Source of the DNA: Kallotenue papyrolyticum
GTDB lineage: Bacteria; Chloroflexota; Chloroflexia; Chloroflexales; Kallotenuaceae
Length of the DNA: 64,000 nt
Direction: 5' to 3'
NCBI RefSeq assembly: GCF_000526415.1
Contig: NZ_JAGA01000003.1
Span: 744,001 to 808,000, forward strand
Program-made: the position numbers and the translations under genes
Shown: positions 16,637-24,199 of the stretch, one piece after another
How positions within the stretch are numbered: position 1 is the stretch's first letter
Layout: the number at the start of each line of letters is the position of its first letter
Notes under the pieces: model-generated
What the model was told of the DNA's origin: nothing
The model's input: the letters and a program-made list of their open reading frames with translations, nothing else
The model's database searches: none

Positions 16637-17623
16637 ATGAGTCTGAGAACCCCATTGTGCGATCTCCTCGGCATCGATGTGCCGATCATCTGTGCGCCCT
16701 TCGGCCCGTGGGAACAGGTCGAACTTGCCGCCGCCGTGTCGAATGCGGGCGGCCTCGGCAGCCTCGGAACGGCCGTGCGTGGTCTCGACGATCTGCGCAA
16801 ACAGTGGCGGCGGATGCGCGAGCTGACTGACCGGCCGTTTGCCATCAATCACACGAGGAGGCCATTCGACCCCGAGGCGTTCGCTGCCACGTTGGAGGAG
16901 CGCCCGGCGGTGATCTCCTTTCACATCGGCGACCCTTTGGACCTCGTCACTCGCGCCCATGACGCTGGCATCCGGTGGATCCAGCAAGTCGGAGACATCG
17001 ATCAAGCACGCACTGCCGTCGAGCGCGGTGTCGACGTGATCGTCGCTCAGGGGGGAGAGGCGGGAGGAAATGCCGGGGACGTGGCCACGCTCGTTCTGGT
17101 GCCGCAGATCGTGGACATCGCCGGGCAAATCCCAGTCGTCGCCGCGGGCGGAATCGCCAACGGTAGAGGTCTGGCTGCCGCGCTTGCGCTGGGTGCTCAG
17201 GGCGTCGTGCTAGGGACACGTTTCCTCGCCTCAACGGAGATGCGCATCGCGCAGGAGTGGAAGGACGCCATCGTGCAAGCGGACGCAAGGGATGCGGTGA
17301 AGATCGACTTCGCCAACGCAGTCATGCCTCCCTTCAGCGAGGGCGCGTACACGACGATGACCCCTCGCGTGCTGCGGAACGCATTCGTCGAGCAGTGGAT
17401 GGGCAACGCCGAGGGAGCAGCCGCTGAGGCGGAACGGCTGCGTGGCGAAATCCTCGCAGCGGTCCGAAGCGATCGGCTTCACGAATACCTGCCGTTCACC
17501 GGCCAATCCGTCGCACTGATACATGAGGTGCTTCCTGCCGCCGAGATCATGACGCGTACCGTTGCCGAGGCGGAAGAAGCCCTCAAACGTGCCAGCAGAT
17601 GCTTTAGCGCGGAACAACACTAA
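16637..17623 (+). CDS. nitronate monooxygenase/2-nitropropane dioxygenase-like flavoprotein (cassette gene)
   Basis: A 328-residue FMN-binding TIM-barrel protein. Start ATG 16637 follows TGGAGG. Family marks include the opening RTPLCDLLGIDVPIICAPFG, the VSNAGGLGSLG strand, the phosphate-binding VIVAQGGEAGGNAGD (about residues 135-150), and the VVAAGGIANGRGLAAALALGAQGVVLGTRF block that ends the FMN site. The catalytic His of classical nitronate monooxygenases is not obvious, so it could be another enoyl-reductase-like member. It is the first rightward cassette gene and could detoxify nitroalkanes. Confidence 0.88.
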   Translation: MSLRTPLCDLLGIDVPIICAPFGPWEQVELAAAVSNAGGLGSLGTAVRGLDDLRKQWRRMRELTDRPFAINHTRRPFDPEAFAATLEERPAVISFHIGDPLDLVTRAHDAGIRWIQQVGDIDQARTAVERGVDVIVAQGGEAGGNAGDVATLVLVPQIVDIAGQIPVVAAGGIANGRGLAAALALGAQGVVLGTRFLASTEMRIAQEWKDAIVQADARDAVKIDFANAVMPPFSEGAYTTMTPRVLRNAFVEQWMGNAEGAAAEAERLRGEILAAVRSDRLHEYLPFTGQSVALIHEVLPAAEIMTRTVAEAEEALKRASRCFSAEQH

Positions 17624-17624
17624 C

Positions 17625-17694
17625 GGCTAACAACGGGTTGCAGCCGACACGCTTCGCTGGCGCTCCGTAACGCGGCTGAACCGCAGTGTTCGGC
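17625..17694 (+). other. attC site after nitronate monooxygenase-like gene
   Basis: The 70-bp palindrome starts 1 bp past the stop codon. Left arm: GGCTAAC, AACGGGTTGCAGCCGAC. Right arm: GCGGCTGAACCGCAGT, GTTCGGC. Arms pair with the usual extra G on the left. Confidence 0.88.
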
Positions 17695-17764
17695 GTATCA
17701 GTTAGGAAGTACCCAAGCAGGGGATACCGTAGGCCCGTGAGGGACAACTCGGGGGGAAGCACAG

Positions 17765-18595
17765 ATGGCGAACGAACAGGCGATTGCGGATTACTGGGCG
17801 ACGGGTGACATCTACGCGCGGATCGTGGCCGCCTTGGCACAAGCGTCGAAGTCGCTCGATGCCTTGACAGTACAGGACTTGGCGCCGGTCGACCATTTTC
17901 ATGCCCGCGGGTTGTCCGCCACGGTGGAACTCGGGGACCGTCTGCCCATCCAAGCCCATCACCATATTCTCGATATCGGTTGCGGTCTGGGTGGCCCAGC
18001 ACGGTATTTCGCGCACCGCTTTCACTGCACGGTGAGCGGCATCGATATCACCCAACCGTTTGTGGAGGCTGCCAACAAACTCACGCATCTGCTGGGTATG
18101 AAGGACCGCGTCATCATTAAGCATGGGGATGGTCACCATCTACCGTATGCCGACGGGGTGTTTGATGGCGCGTACACCCAACACGTCACCATGAACGTGG
18201 CCGACCGGGCCCAATTTTTCGCGGAAGCCTCTCGGGTGTTGAAGCCCGGGGCATTTTTTGCCCTCACGGAACATGGGTTGGGGCCTACGGGGGAACCGCA
18301 TTATCCTGTCCCCTGGTCCGAGGATGGCCGTGGCTCCTATCTGGTGTCCCCAGCCGAGACCTGTGCGCTGTTAGAGGCGGCGGGCTTTGTCGAGATCGTG
18401 GTCGAGGATACCGGAGCGAAATACCTAGCGGCCTATCAACAGGCGCTAGACATGGCAGCACAAGGGGCCTTGCCGCCGTTGGGCATCCACATCCTCATGG
18501 GCGAGACCGCACCGCAGAAGATGCGCAACGCGGCCCGCAACATTGCGGAAGGCCGTACCCATCCCGTGCAAGTGGTCTGTCGCAAACCCGCGTGA
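17765..18595 (+). CDS. SAM-dependent methyltransferase (cassette gene)
   Basis: A 276-residue class I methyltransferase. Motif I (ILDIGCGLGGPARYFA) lies at about residues 70-85, followed by the acidic motif II after GIDITQPF. GDGHHLPYADGVFDGAYTQH and the HVTMNVADRAQFFAEASRVLKPGAFFALTE block match the small-molecule N-methyltransferase type, like sarcosine/dimethylglycine or phosphoethanolamine enzymes. The acceptor cannot be read from sequence. An AAGCACAG leader gives only a weak ribosome-binding site. It is the only gene of its cassette, with 70 bp to the next attC. Confidence 0.88.
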   Translation: MANEQAIADYWATGDIYARIVAALAQASKSLDALTVQDLAPVDHFHARGLSATVELGDRLPIQAHHHILDIGCGLGGPARYFAHRFHCTVSGIDITQPFVEAANKLTHLLGMKDRVIIKHGDGHHLPYADGVFDGAYTQHVTMNVADRAQFFAEASRVLKPGAFFALTEHGLGPTGEPHYPVPWSEDGRGSYLVSPAETCALLEAAGFVEIVVEDTGAKYLAAYQQALDMAAQGALPPLGIHILMGETAPQKMRNAARNIAEGRTHPVQVVCRKPA

Positions 18596-18665
18596 GCACC
18601 GGTCAGCAGGACCAGAACGCGGCAAGTGGATGGGGTCTCGTAGTGCGTCATGTAGAGCCATCAGC

Positions 18666-18748
18666 GCCGAACAACCGGCTTAGCCGACACGCCTTCCAGC
18701 GTCCGCTGCGCTCCCGCTTCCAGGCGCGGCTGAGCCGCAGCGTTGGGC
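18666..18748 (+). other. attC site after methyltransferase cassette
   Basis: Left arm: GCCGAAC, AACCGGCTTAGCCGACACGCC. Right arm: GGCGCGGCTGAGCCGCAGC, GTTGGGC. Total 83 bp with a GC-rich imperfect loop. Confidence 0.87.
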
Positions 18749-18838
18749 GGCCAGTAGCTAGTCAGGAGGTATACCAAGGACGCGACAACCAGAAGATGAT
18801 ACATTTGGAGTAGCGAACAGGCGTTCTGATGCCCTATT

Positions 18839-19234
18839 ATGCACATGACAACTGATTTAGAACGTGCTCGAGACGATTGCCAGCCCATCCATGTGGTCAA
18901 GCAGTACATCCATGAGCACCTTGACGAAGCACTCACGCGGGACGTGCTGGCGACCGTCGCTGGATTCTCGGTTCCGCACCTGCATCGCATCTTCAAGGCC
19001 CATACAGGCGAGAGCATAGCCGCCTATGTCCGTCGTCTGCGGCTGGAGCGCGCGGGGCGCAAACTGCGCATGGGTGCCGTGGACATCACGGAGGTGGCGC
19101 TCGCGGCCGGGTACCAAACCCACGCGGCCTTTGGCAAAGCCTTCAAACAGCAGTTTGGCCTGAGTCCCAGTGCGTTTCGCCAACTCAGTTGTCAAGCAGC
19201 CACGCACATGCTGATGAAAGGAACAGCCACATGA
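18839..19234 (+). CDS. AraC-family regulator, DNA-binding domain only (cassette gene)
   Basis: A 131-residue protein consisting of the two-helix-turn-helix AraC domain alone, the size of MarA/SoxS. First HTH: TRDVLATVAGFSVPHLHRIFKAHTGESIAAYVRRLRL. Second HTH: ITEVALAAGYQTHAAFGKAFKQQFGLSPSAFR. Lacking a sensor domain, it would be controlled by its own amount. It overlaps the following VOC gene at ATGA, so regulator and enzyme are translationally coupled within one cassette. Start could be ATG 18839 or 18845. Confidence 0.88.
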   Translation: MHMTTDLERARDDCQPIHVVKQYIHEHLDEALTRDVLATVAGFSVPHLHRIFKAHTGESIAAYVRRLRLERAGRKLRMGAVDITEVALAAGYQTHAAFGKAFKQQFGLSPSAFRQLSCQAATHMLMKGTAT

Positions 19235-19623
19235 AGATCAAACTCACGAGCGTCTTTGTTGACGATCAGGAGAAGGCGCTGACGTTTTACACGGAGACAT
19301 TGGGGTTTGTAAAGAAACACGATTTCCCCGTCGGGCAGTTCAAATGGCTCACCGTCGTCTCGCCTGAAGAACCGAATGGGACGGAGTTGCTACTTGAACC
19401 AAGCGATAACCCGGCCGCCCAAACCTTTAAGCAGGCCATCTTTGAGCAGGGAATACCGGCCGCGGCCTTTGCGGTTGCAGATATTCAGCAGGAGTATGTC
19501 CGATTGAAAGAATTGGGCGTGGAGTTTACCATGGAGCCAACAAACATGGGCATGACAACCGCCGCCGTTTTCAATGACACATGCGGGAATCTCATCCAAA
19601 TCTATCAGGTCACCGCTAGCTGA
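19231..19623 (+). CDS. VOC/glyoxalase-fold protein (cassette gene)
   Basis: A 130-residue VOC protein whose ATG overlaps the regulator stop. It opens KIKLTSVFVDDQEKALTFYTETLGFVKKHDFP and ends with NDTCGNLIQIYQV, typical of the 'bleomycin-resistance/glyoxalase' group of unknown substrate. The conserved PEEPNGTELLLEP strand and the GVEFTMEPTNMG loop are present. Pairing with a MarA-size activator suggests an inducible protective function, which is inference. Confidence 0.88.
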   Translation: MKIKLTSVFVDDQEKALTFYTETLGFVKKHDFPVGQFKWLTVVSPEEPNGTELLLEPSDNPAAQTFKQAIFEQGIPAAAFAVADIQQEYVRLKELGVEFTMEPTNMGMTTAAVFNDTCGNLIQIYQVTAS

Positions 19624-19723
19624 CCTGCGACCGCTTCAAGTCGGTTCAAGGCGAGGCATCCCTCGCCTTTTGCGCGTGGAGCGCTGACAGATGTGAGCGT
19701 GCACAGGGACCTAACGCCGCCTT

Positions 19724-19828
19724 CTCCAACCTGCGCATGCAGCCGACCGCTTCGCACGCGAGATTCTAGCGATTTCAGCGCCTTCTGATGCCGCGCGCTC
19801 GTGGCGGCAGATGGGCAATCCGTTCGGC
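19724..19828 (+). other. attC site after AraC-VOC cassette (divergent arms)
   Basis: The left box is CTCCAAC and the right box GTTCGGC (19822-19828). The arms CTGCGCATGCAGCCGACC and GGCGGCAGATGGGCAATCC pair imperfectly. An alternative left box, ACCTAAC, lies at 19709. It is less regular than the others. Confidence 0.6.
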
Positions 19829-19861
19829 GGCAAAAATAAAGCCACAGCGGACGGCGTACCC

Positions 19862-19989
19862 GCCGAACAAGCCCATGCAGCCGACGCCGCTGTGCGGCGA
19901 CAAAACCGTGGCGATTTTGGCTTCTGGATCCAGCAAGAACACTTTCCCGGTCTATCGGGGCGGCGCGGCTGATGGGCAGGGCGTTAGCG
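19862..19989 (+). other. attC site of an empty cassette (long type)
   Basis: Left: GCCGAAC, AAGCCCATGCAGCCGACGCC. Right: GGCGCGGCTGATGGGCAGGGC, GTTAGCG. It spans 128 bp, so the arms enclose a long loop containing GTGGCGATTTTGGCTTC. The cassette it closes, from 19823, has no room for a gene. Confidence 0.85.
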
Positions 19990-20295
19990 CGGACGCTCGT
20001 ACAGCTCGCAGTCCGCGCGAATGGGGCGCCCTCGGCGAGCAGGTGGTCTCGCTCACGAGGTCTTTTGCCGCTTGTGGCGGCCAGCACGCTAGGCCGCTCG
20101 ATCAATGCCGTCGCCTGTGGTGTGAATGCCAGTCGGGCCGGTGTGGGTTGATCAATGTATGAGGCAGCTTGAACGCGCGCGCGTGCCGGTCGGGCCGGTG
20201 TGGGCTGGTCCAGGTCGGTTGGTCAGTGCCGCTGAAGCATAAGGCGCGCGGAGTGCTGGTGGCCCATGCCTCTCTTCGCGCACCACACTGCTGCG
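19990..20295 (+). other. ORF-less cassette body with a 26-bp direct repeat
   Basis: No convincing gene lies between the attC sites at 19862-19989 and 20296-20429. A 26-bp sequence beginning GCCAGTCGGGCCGGTGTGGG occurs at 20128-20153 and again, with four differences, at 20185-20210. The body may be a decayed gene, a promoter-bearing cassette or an RNA; none is demonstrable. Confidence 0.6.
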
Positions 20296-20429
20296 CCCCA
20301 ACACGGCGCTGTAGCTGACGCCGCATGCGGCCCCAAGATCGTAGGCATTTTGAAACTCAGAACCAGCTCACCCGTACAAAAAGATCGCGCTCTAGCGGTG
20401 TGGCGTAGCTCAGCGCCAAGCCGTTGGGC
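20296..20429 (+). other. attC site closing the ORF-less cassette (long type)
   Basis: Left: CCCCAAC, ACGGCGCTGTAGCTGACGCC. Right: GGCGTAGCTCAGCGCCAAGCC, GTTGGGC. At 134 bp it shares loop sequence (CGGCCCCAAGATCGTAGGCA, then TTTTGAAA) with the attC at 21219-21346. Confidence 0.85.
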
Positions 20430-20556
20430 GGCGTCTACCACCGAAACGCTCACAACCTTCCATAGATCACCAGCCCATGTGACAGTCGTTGACACATCAC
20501 TCAGCTAGACTGTGGGCTATGGATGCAACAGGACCAAAAGAGAGAGGAGCTACCTG

Positions 20557-21174
20557 ATGCGAAAACTGATCGTCAGCAATTTTGTCACACTCGATGGCTA
20601 CTACGAGTCGAAGGACAAGACGATCGACAGCTTGTTTGAGTACTATCACGAAGACTATGCAGGTGACCAGAACTTCGACTACTACAATACTGAACGGCTG
20701 CGGGCGGCGGATACCCTGGTGCTGAGTGGCCGCACGTCCTTTTTAGGCAACAAGCAGTATTGGACGAGTGTGCCGAATGATCCCAATGCCACCCCGATCA
20801 GACGTGAGTTTGCCGAGCTGATCAAACGTGTCGAGAAAATCGTTGTTTCCGACACGATCACCCCAGAGGAGTTAGCTCCGTGGGATAATACGCGCATCGT
20901 CAACGTGGCGGAGGCGCACAAGCAGATTGCCGCACTCAAACAGCAAGGAGGCAGAGACATTCTGATACTCATGAGTCGAATCCTCTGGAATGATTTACTG
21001 CTTCATGGCCTGGTGGACGAGTTGCATCTCACGACGTTTCCGATCATTGCGGGCGAGGGCATCCCGCTGTTCAACGGTCGCCCACCAATATCACTTAAGC
21101 TGATCCACACCCGCCAATGGCAAGGTTCTGGCAACATCCTCGCTTGTTACAGCGTGAGTTACAAAAAGTCGTAA
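20557..21174 (+). CDS. RibD C-terminal/dihydrofolate reductase-like protein (cassette gene)
   Basis: A 205-residue protein of the RibD_C/DHFR-like superfamily (start ATG 20557 after AGAGAGGAG). Marks are the opening [16 protein letters not shown], the middle [15 protein letters not shown] that binds the cofactor's adenosine side, and the late [18 protein letters not shown]. These NADPH-binding reductases are common and mostly uncharacterised. They should not be assumed to give trimethoprim resistance. It is the sole gene of its cassette. Confidence 0.88.
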   Translation: MRKLIVSNFVTLDGYYESKDKTIDSLFEYYHEDYAGDQNFDYYNTERLRAADTLVLSGRTSFLGNKQYWTSVPNDPNATPIRREFAELIKRVEKIVVSDTITPEELAPWDNTRIVNVAEAHKQIAALKQQGGRDILILMSRILWNDLLLHGLVDELHLTTFPIIAGEGIPLFNGRPPISLKLIHTRQWQGSGNILACYSVSYKKS

Positions 21175-21218
21175 CCCGAAGTACTGGTGAGCCACTTCGT
21201 GGTAGCACCCAACTGGCC

Positions 21219-21346
21219 GCCCAACAAGCGCTTGCAGTTGACGCCGCTTCGCGGCCCCGAGATCGTGCGCATTTTGAAAGCAGATTTCGGCTCGATAGTC
21301 ATCTCGATCTATCGGTGCGGCACAACTGAAGCGCATTCCGTTAGGC
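21219..21346 (+). other. attC site after RibD-like cassette (long type)
   Basis: Left: GCCCAAC, AAGCGCTTGCAGTTGACGCC. Right: GTGCGGCACAACTGAAGCGC, GTTAGGC. The 128-bp site carries the same internal motif (GCGGCCCCGAGATCGTGCGC, then ATTTTGAAA) as the attC at 20296. Confidence 0.87.
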
Positions 21347-21364
21347 CCGCAAGGAGCTAGCCGT

Positions 21365-21835
21365 ATGGCAGAGTATAAAACGGTAGTCGTATGGAACCGG
21401 GATGGAGCAGTCTTCACAGACAATCGCTACAGTCGCAGTCATCGTTGGCTGTTTGACGGCGGCGTCGAAGTGCCCGCCTCCTCCTCTCCACATGTCGTGC
21501 CCGTGCCGTTGTCCGTCACGGCAGCGGTCGATCCAGAAGAAGCCTTCGTCGTCAGCCTATCCAGTTGCCACATGCTGTGGTTCCTTTCCGTCGCTGCCAA
21601 ACGAGGATTCGTAGTTGATAGCTACCGGGACGAGGCTGTTGGAGTTATGGGGAAGGACTCATCCGGCAAGCTGGCGATGACCAACGTCACACTCCGACCC
21701 GAAGTCCGCTTCAGTGGCGAGAAGCGACCAGCGGCAGACGAGGTCCTTGCTATGCACTACAAGGCGCACGAGCAGTGTTTTATAGCACGCTCGGTTAAGA
21801 CGGACGTGCTATGCGAACCGGCCTTGGGTCTATGA
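21365..21835 (+). CDS. OsmC-family peroxidase-like protein (cassette gene)
   Basis: A 156-residue OsmC/Ohr-superfamily protein. Both redox cysteines are in place: the first in SLSSCHMLWFLSVAAKRGF (about residue 68) and the second in AHEQCFIARSV (about residue 137). It is closest to the OsmC-like group with the 'DPEEAFVVSLSSCHMLWFL' signature, which reduces organic hydroperoxides using lipoyl or thiol donors. The start is 18 bp past the preceding attC, preceded by AAGGAG. It heads a two-gene cassette with the ACT-domain gene. Confidence 0.9.
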   Translation: MAEYKTVVVWNRDGAVFTDNRYSRSHRWLFDGGVEVPASSSPHVVPVPLSVTAAVDPEEAFVVSLSSCHMLWFLSVAAKRGFVVDSYRDEAVGVMGKDSSGKLAMTNVTLRPEVRFSGEKRPAADEVLAMHYKAHEQCFIARSVKTDVLCEPALGL

Positions 21836-21864
21836 GCAGGCCCCTGACCGTTGGAGGTTACACT

Positions 21865-22347
21865 ATGAAGGATTTGGCCATCATGCTAGAAAACCGGCCC
21901 GGCGCCCTTGCCGAAATGGGAGAAGCTTTGGGCCGCGCCGGGGTGAGCATCGAGGGTGGAGGCGCTTGGGTGGTAGACGGGCGTGGAGTGGCTCATTTCC
22001 TCTTTACGGACGGAACTGCCGCCCGCAGGGCACTCGAGGCCGCAGGCATCCAAATCCTCGAGGAACGCGAAGTGCTCGTTCAGCGCTTGAAGCAGAACAT
22101 GCCTGGTCAGCTTAGCCTGCTCACGCGCCTTATGGCTGAGGCCGGCGTGAACATCGAAGTTCTGTACAGTGACCATAGCCATCAGCTCATCCTAGTCGTA
22201 GATGACCTCGCCCGTGGGCGAGAGGTATCTGAGGCATGGGCCCGTGGGAATCGCTCGTCAGATTCAACAGATCTCAATGAAGACGGCCTAACAACCGGTT
22301 GCAGCGGACGGTCCGCTGCGCGGCCCGCCGCTGAACCGGAGCGTTAG
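21865..22347 (+). CDS. ACT-domain protein whose stop lies inside attC (cassette gene)
   Basis: A 160-residue protein with two ACT-like modules: [32 protein letters not shown] near the start and [38 protein letters not shown] in the middle. ACT domains bind amino acids or other small ligands, and no enzymatic domain is attached. GGAGG lies 7 nt before ATG 21865. The last 20 residues ([20 protein letters not shown]) are read from the attC itself, and the stop TAG is the centre of the GTTAGAC core box. The native end was probably lost on cassette formation or recombination. Confidence 0.8.
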   Translation: MKDLAIMLENRPGALAEMGEALGRAGVSIEGGGAWVVDGRGVAHFLFTDGTAARRALEAAGIQILEEREVLVQRLKQNMPGQLSLLTRLMAEAGVNIEVLYSDHSHQLILVVDDLARGREVSEAWARGNRSSDSTDLNEDGLTTGCSGRSAARPAAEPER

Positions 22348-22349
22348 AC
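22286..22349 (+). other. attC site overlapping the ACT gene end
   Basis: Left: GCCTAAC, AACCGGTTGCAGCGGACGG. Right: CCGCCGCTGAACCGGAGC, GTTAGAC. A compact 64-bp site with well-paired arms. Confidence 0.92.
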
Positions 22350-22375
22350 GACAAGGAAAAAGGATCACAGAGTTT

Positions 22376-22741
22376 ATGAACAGAGCAAGCAACCACGATG
22401 AACGCATTCGCATCATGACATTCAGCTCGGTATACCCGCACTATCTTGCGAAGGTCGAGAAGAAGGGACGCACCAAGGCCGAGTTGCATCAGGTAATTGC
22501 TTGGCTGACGGGTTACAACGACGAAGACATTGCCAGGCACATCAAAGAAAACTCGAACTTTGAGACATTCTTCGCACAGGCAACACTTAACCCCAATGCC
22601 CATTTGATTACTGGAGTGATTTGTGGCTATCGGGTTGAGGAGATAGAGAACCCGTTGACTCAACAAGTGCGATACCTGGACAAGCTGGTGGATGAGTTGG
22701 CGAAAGGTCGCAAGATGGAGAAGATTCTGCGTGCTTCTTAG
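22376..22741 (+). CDS. DUF2200 family protein (cassette gene)
   Basis: A 121-residue protein with the features of DUF2200: an [21 protein letters not shown] opening block, [38 protein letters not shown], and a basic C-terminus ([21 protein letters not shown]). No signal peptide or membrane segment is present. The biochemical role of the family is unknown. The long N-terminus ([12 protein letters not shown]) agrees with other members, supporting start 22376. It is alone in its cassette. Confidence 0.85.
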   Translation: MNRASNHDERIRIMTFSSVYPHYLAKVEKKGRTKAELHQVIAWLTGYNDEDIARHIKENSNFETFFAQATLNPNAHLITGVICGYRVEEIENPLTQQVRYLDKLVDELAKGRKMEKILRAS

Positions 22742-22789
22742 GTTGGTGTGGTTACGGTTGTTGGTCAACAGCCGGAGCAGAATGAAGCC

Positions 22790-22849
22790 GTCTAACAACA
22801 GCATGCAGCGGACGACGCTGCGCGCCGCCGCTGATGCTGGACGTTAGGT
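22790..22849 (+). other. attC site after DUF2200 cassette
   Basis: Left: GTCTAAC, AACAGCATGCAGCGGACG. Right: CGCCGCTGATGCTGGAC, GTTAGGT. Sixty bp, very regular and nearly identical in arms to the attC at 26778. Confidence 0.92.
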
Positions 22850-22877
22850 GACTAGAGGCGATAGTGGCGACTCACAC

Positions 22878-23276
22878 ATGAAGCAAAGCCTGGGTCTTGT
22901 CTCCCTAGTGGTCCGCGACTACGACGAGGCATTGGAATTCTTTGTGGGCAAGCTCGGGTTCGAACTTGTCGAAGACACCCACGTTCCGGAGCAGTCCAAA
23001 CGCTGGGTAGTGGTCTGTCCACCGGGAGCAACGGAATCGAGGCTACTACTTGCCAGGGCGTCATCGCCGGAGCAGGTATCACGCGTTGGCGCACAAACGG
23101 GCGGCCGAGTCTTCCTGTTTCTATACACGGAGAACTTCTGGCGCGATTACGAGCGCTACAAAGCGTGCGGCGTTGAGTTTGTCCGCCCTCCGAAGCAAGA
23201 GCCATACGGCATCGTTGCCGTGTTCAAAGATCTCTACGGCAATCTGTGGGATCTTCTTCAACCCAAGGAGTGGTAG
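22878..23276 (+). CDS. VOC/glyoxalase-fold protein (cassette gene)
   Basis: A 132-residue VOC protein. It opens QSLGLVSLVVRDYDEALEFFVGKLGFELVED and ends YGIVAVFKDLYGNLWDLLQP, with the terminal metal-site Glu replaced by Asp or Gln. It resembles the widespread 'VOC family, glyoxalase superfamily' proteins found next to resistance genes. Substrate unknown. Start ATG 22878 is 29 bp past the attC core box. It is the third VOC gene of the array. Confidence 0.88.
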   Translation: MKQSLGLVSLVVRDYDEALEFFVGKLGFELVEDTHVPEQSKRWVVVCPPGATESRLLLARASSPEQVSRVGAQTGGRVFLFLYTENFWRDYERYKACGVEFVRPPKQEPYGIVAVFKDLYGNLWDLLQPKEW

Positions 23277-23288
23277 CGTGGCGCCGTC

Positions 23289-23366
23289 ACCTAACCCCTC
23301 CATCGAGCGGACGTCTTTGAGCTGGCTGCGCCAGCCCAAAGCCGCCGCTCATGTCGAACGTTAGCC
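23289..23366 (+). other. attC site after VOC cassette
   Basis: Left: ACCTAAC, CCCTCCATCGAGCGGACG. Right: GCCGCCGCTCATGTCGAAC, GTTAGCC. The central loop (GCTGGCTGCGCCAGC) is itself palindromic. Confidence 0.85.
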
Positions 23367-23429
23367 GCTGCGAGGCACTCGTCGACAAGTGATACTCCAG
23401 CGGTACGTCCAACTCGGAGTATAGTCGCC

Positions 23430-23987
23430 ATGGGACTCTTGACCTTCAGCATCAACGTCACGCTCGACGGTTGCGTCGATCATCGGGAGGGAATCGCCGA
23501 CGACGAGACACACGCTTTCTTCACCCGCCTCATGGACGAGGCAGGGGCGATGCTGTGGGGCCGCGTCACCTACGAGATGATGGAGAGCTACTGGCCAGCG
23601 GTCGCTCGCGGCGACGTGCAAGCGCCGCCGGCACTGCGCGAGTGGGCGGTCAAGCTGGAGGCCAAGCCGAAGTACGTGGTGTCGTCGACGCGAACGGACT
23701 TCCCGTGGACCAACAGCCACCACATCGCCGGCGACTTGTGCACGAGCATCCAGAAGCTCAAGGACGCAACCCCCTCCGGCGTACTCGTCGGTAGCGGCAA
23801 GCTCGCGGCGGAGCTAGACCGGCTGGATCTGATCGACGAGTACAAGTTCCTCGTCCACCCCAGGATCGCCGGTCACGGCCCGACCCTGTACCAGAGCGGA
23901 CTGCCCAGCACGCGACGGCTCGAACTGGTCTCGGCGAAGCCGCTCCGCTGCGGCGCGGTCGCCATGCACTACCGGCGCGCGCGCTGA
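23430..23987 (+). CDS. RibD C-terminal/dihydrofolate reductase-like protein (cassette gene)
   Basis: A 185-residue RibD_C/DHFR-like protein: GLLTFSINVTLDGCVDHREG start, AMLWGRVTYEMMESYWP for cofactor binding, KYVVSSTRTDFPW, GVLVGSGKLAAELDRLDLIDEYKFLVHPRIAGHGPTL. It differs from the other cassette copy at 20557, so it is not a recent duplicate. Both are NADPH-type reductases of unknown substrate. It is the only gene in the cassette. Confidence 0.9.
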   Translation: MGLLTFSINVTLDGCVDHREGIADDETHAFFTRLMDEAGAMLWGRVTYEMMESYWPAVARGDVQAPPALREWAVKLEAKPKYVVSSTRTDFPWTNSHHIAGDLCTSIQKLKDATPSGVLVGSGKLAAELDRLDLIDEYKFLVHPRIAGHGPTLYQSGLPSTRRLELVSAKPLRCGAVAMHYRRAR

Positions 23988-24006
23988 CTCGGAGATGGGT
24001 TATGTC

Positions 24007-24066
24007 GCCTAACAATTCATTCAAGCCGACGCCGCTTCGCGGCGCGGCTTAACTCAGGCGTTCGGC
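24007..24066 (+). other. attC site after second RibD-like cassette
   Basis: Left: GCCTAAC, AATTCATTCAAGCCGACGCC. Right: GGCGCGGCTTAACTCAGGC, GTTCGGC. Sixty bp and regular. Confidence 0.9.
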
Positions 24067-24199
24067 GTATTCTCCAATCATACTGCTTGCGAAATTCGTA
24101 GGGGTGTTGTATCTTTATTGTCGGCAACTTGGACTAACCTATATGCTTTCATGCAGAGGTATGTAGAAGAGGTCTAATAAAAGTGAACGGGGTAAACGT

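Noticed and set aside
20557-21174. Calling the RibD/DHFR-like cassette genes trimethoprim-resistance dfr genes
   Set aside because: They belong to the RibD C-terminal-like branch with different motifs ([15 protein letters not shown]) from dfrA or dfrB, for which resistance is not established.
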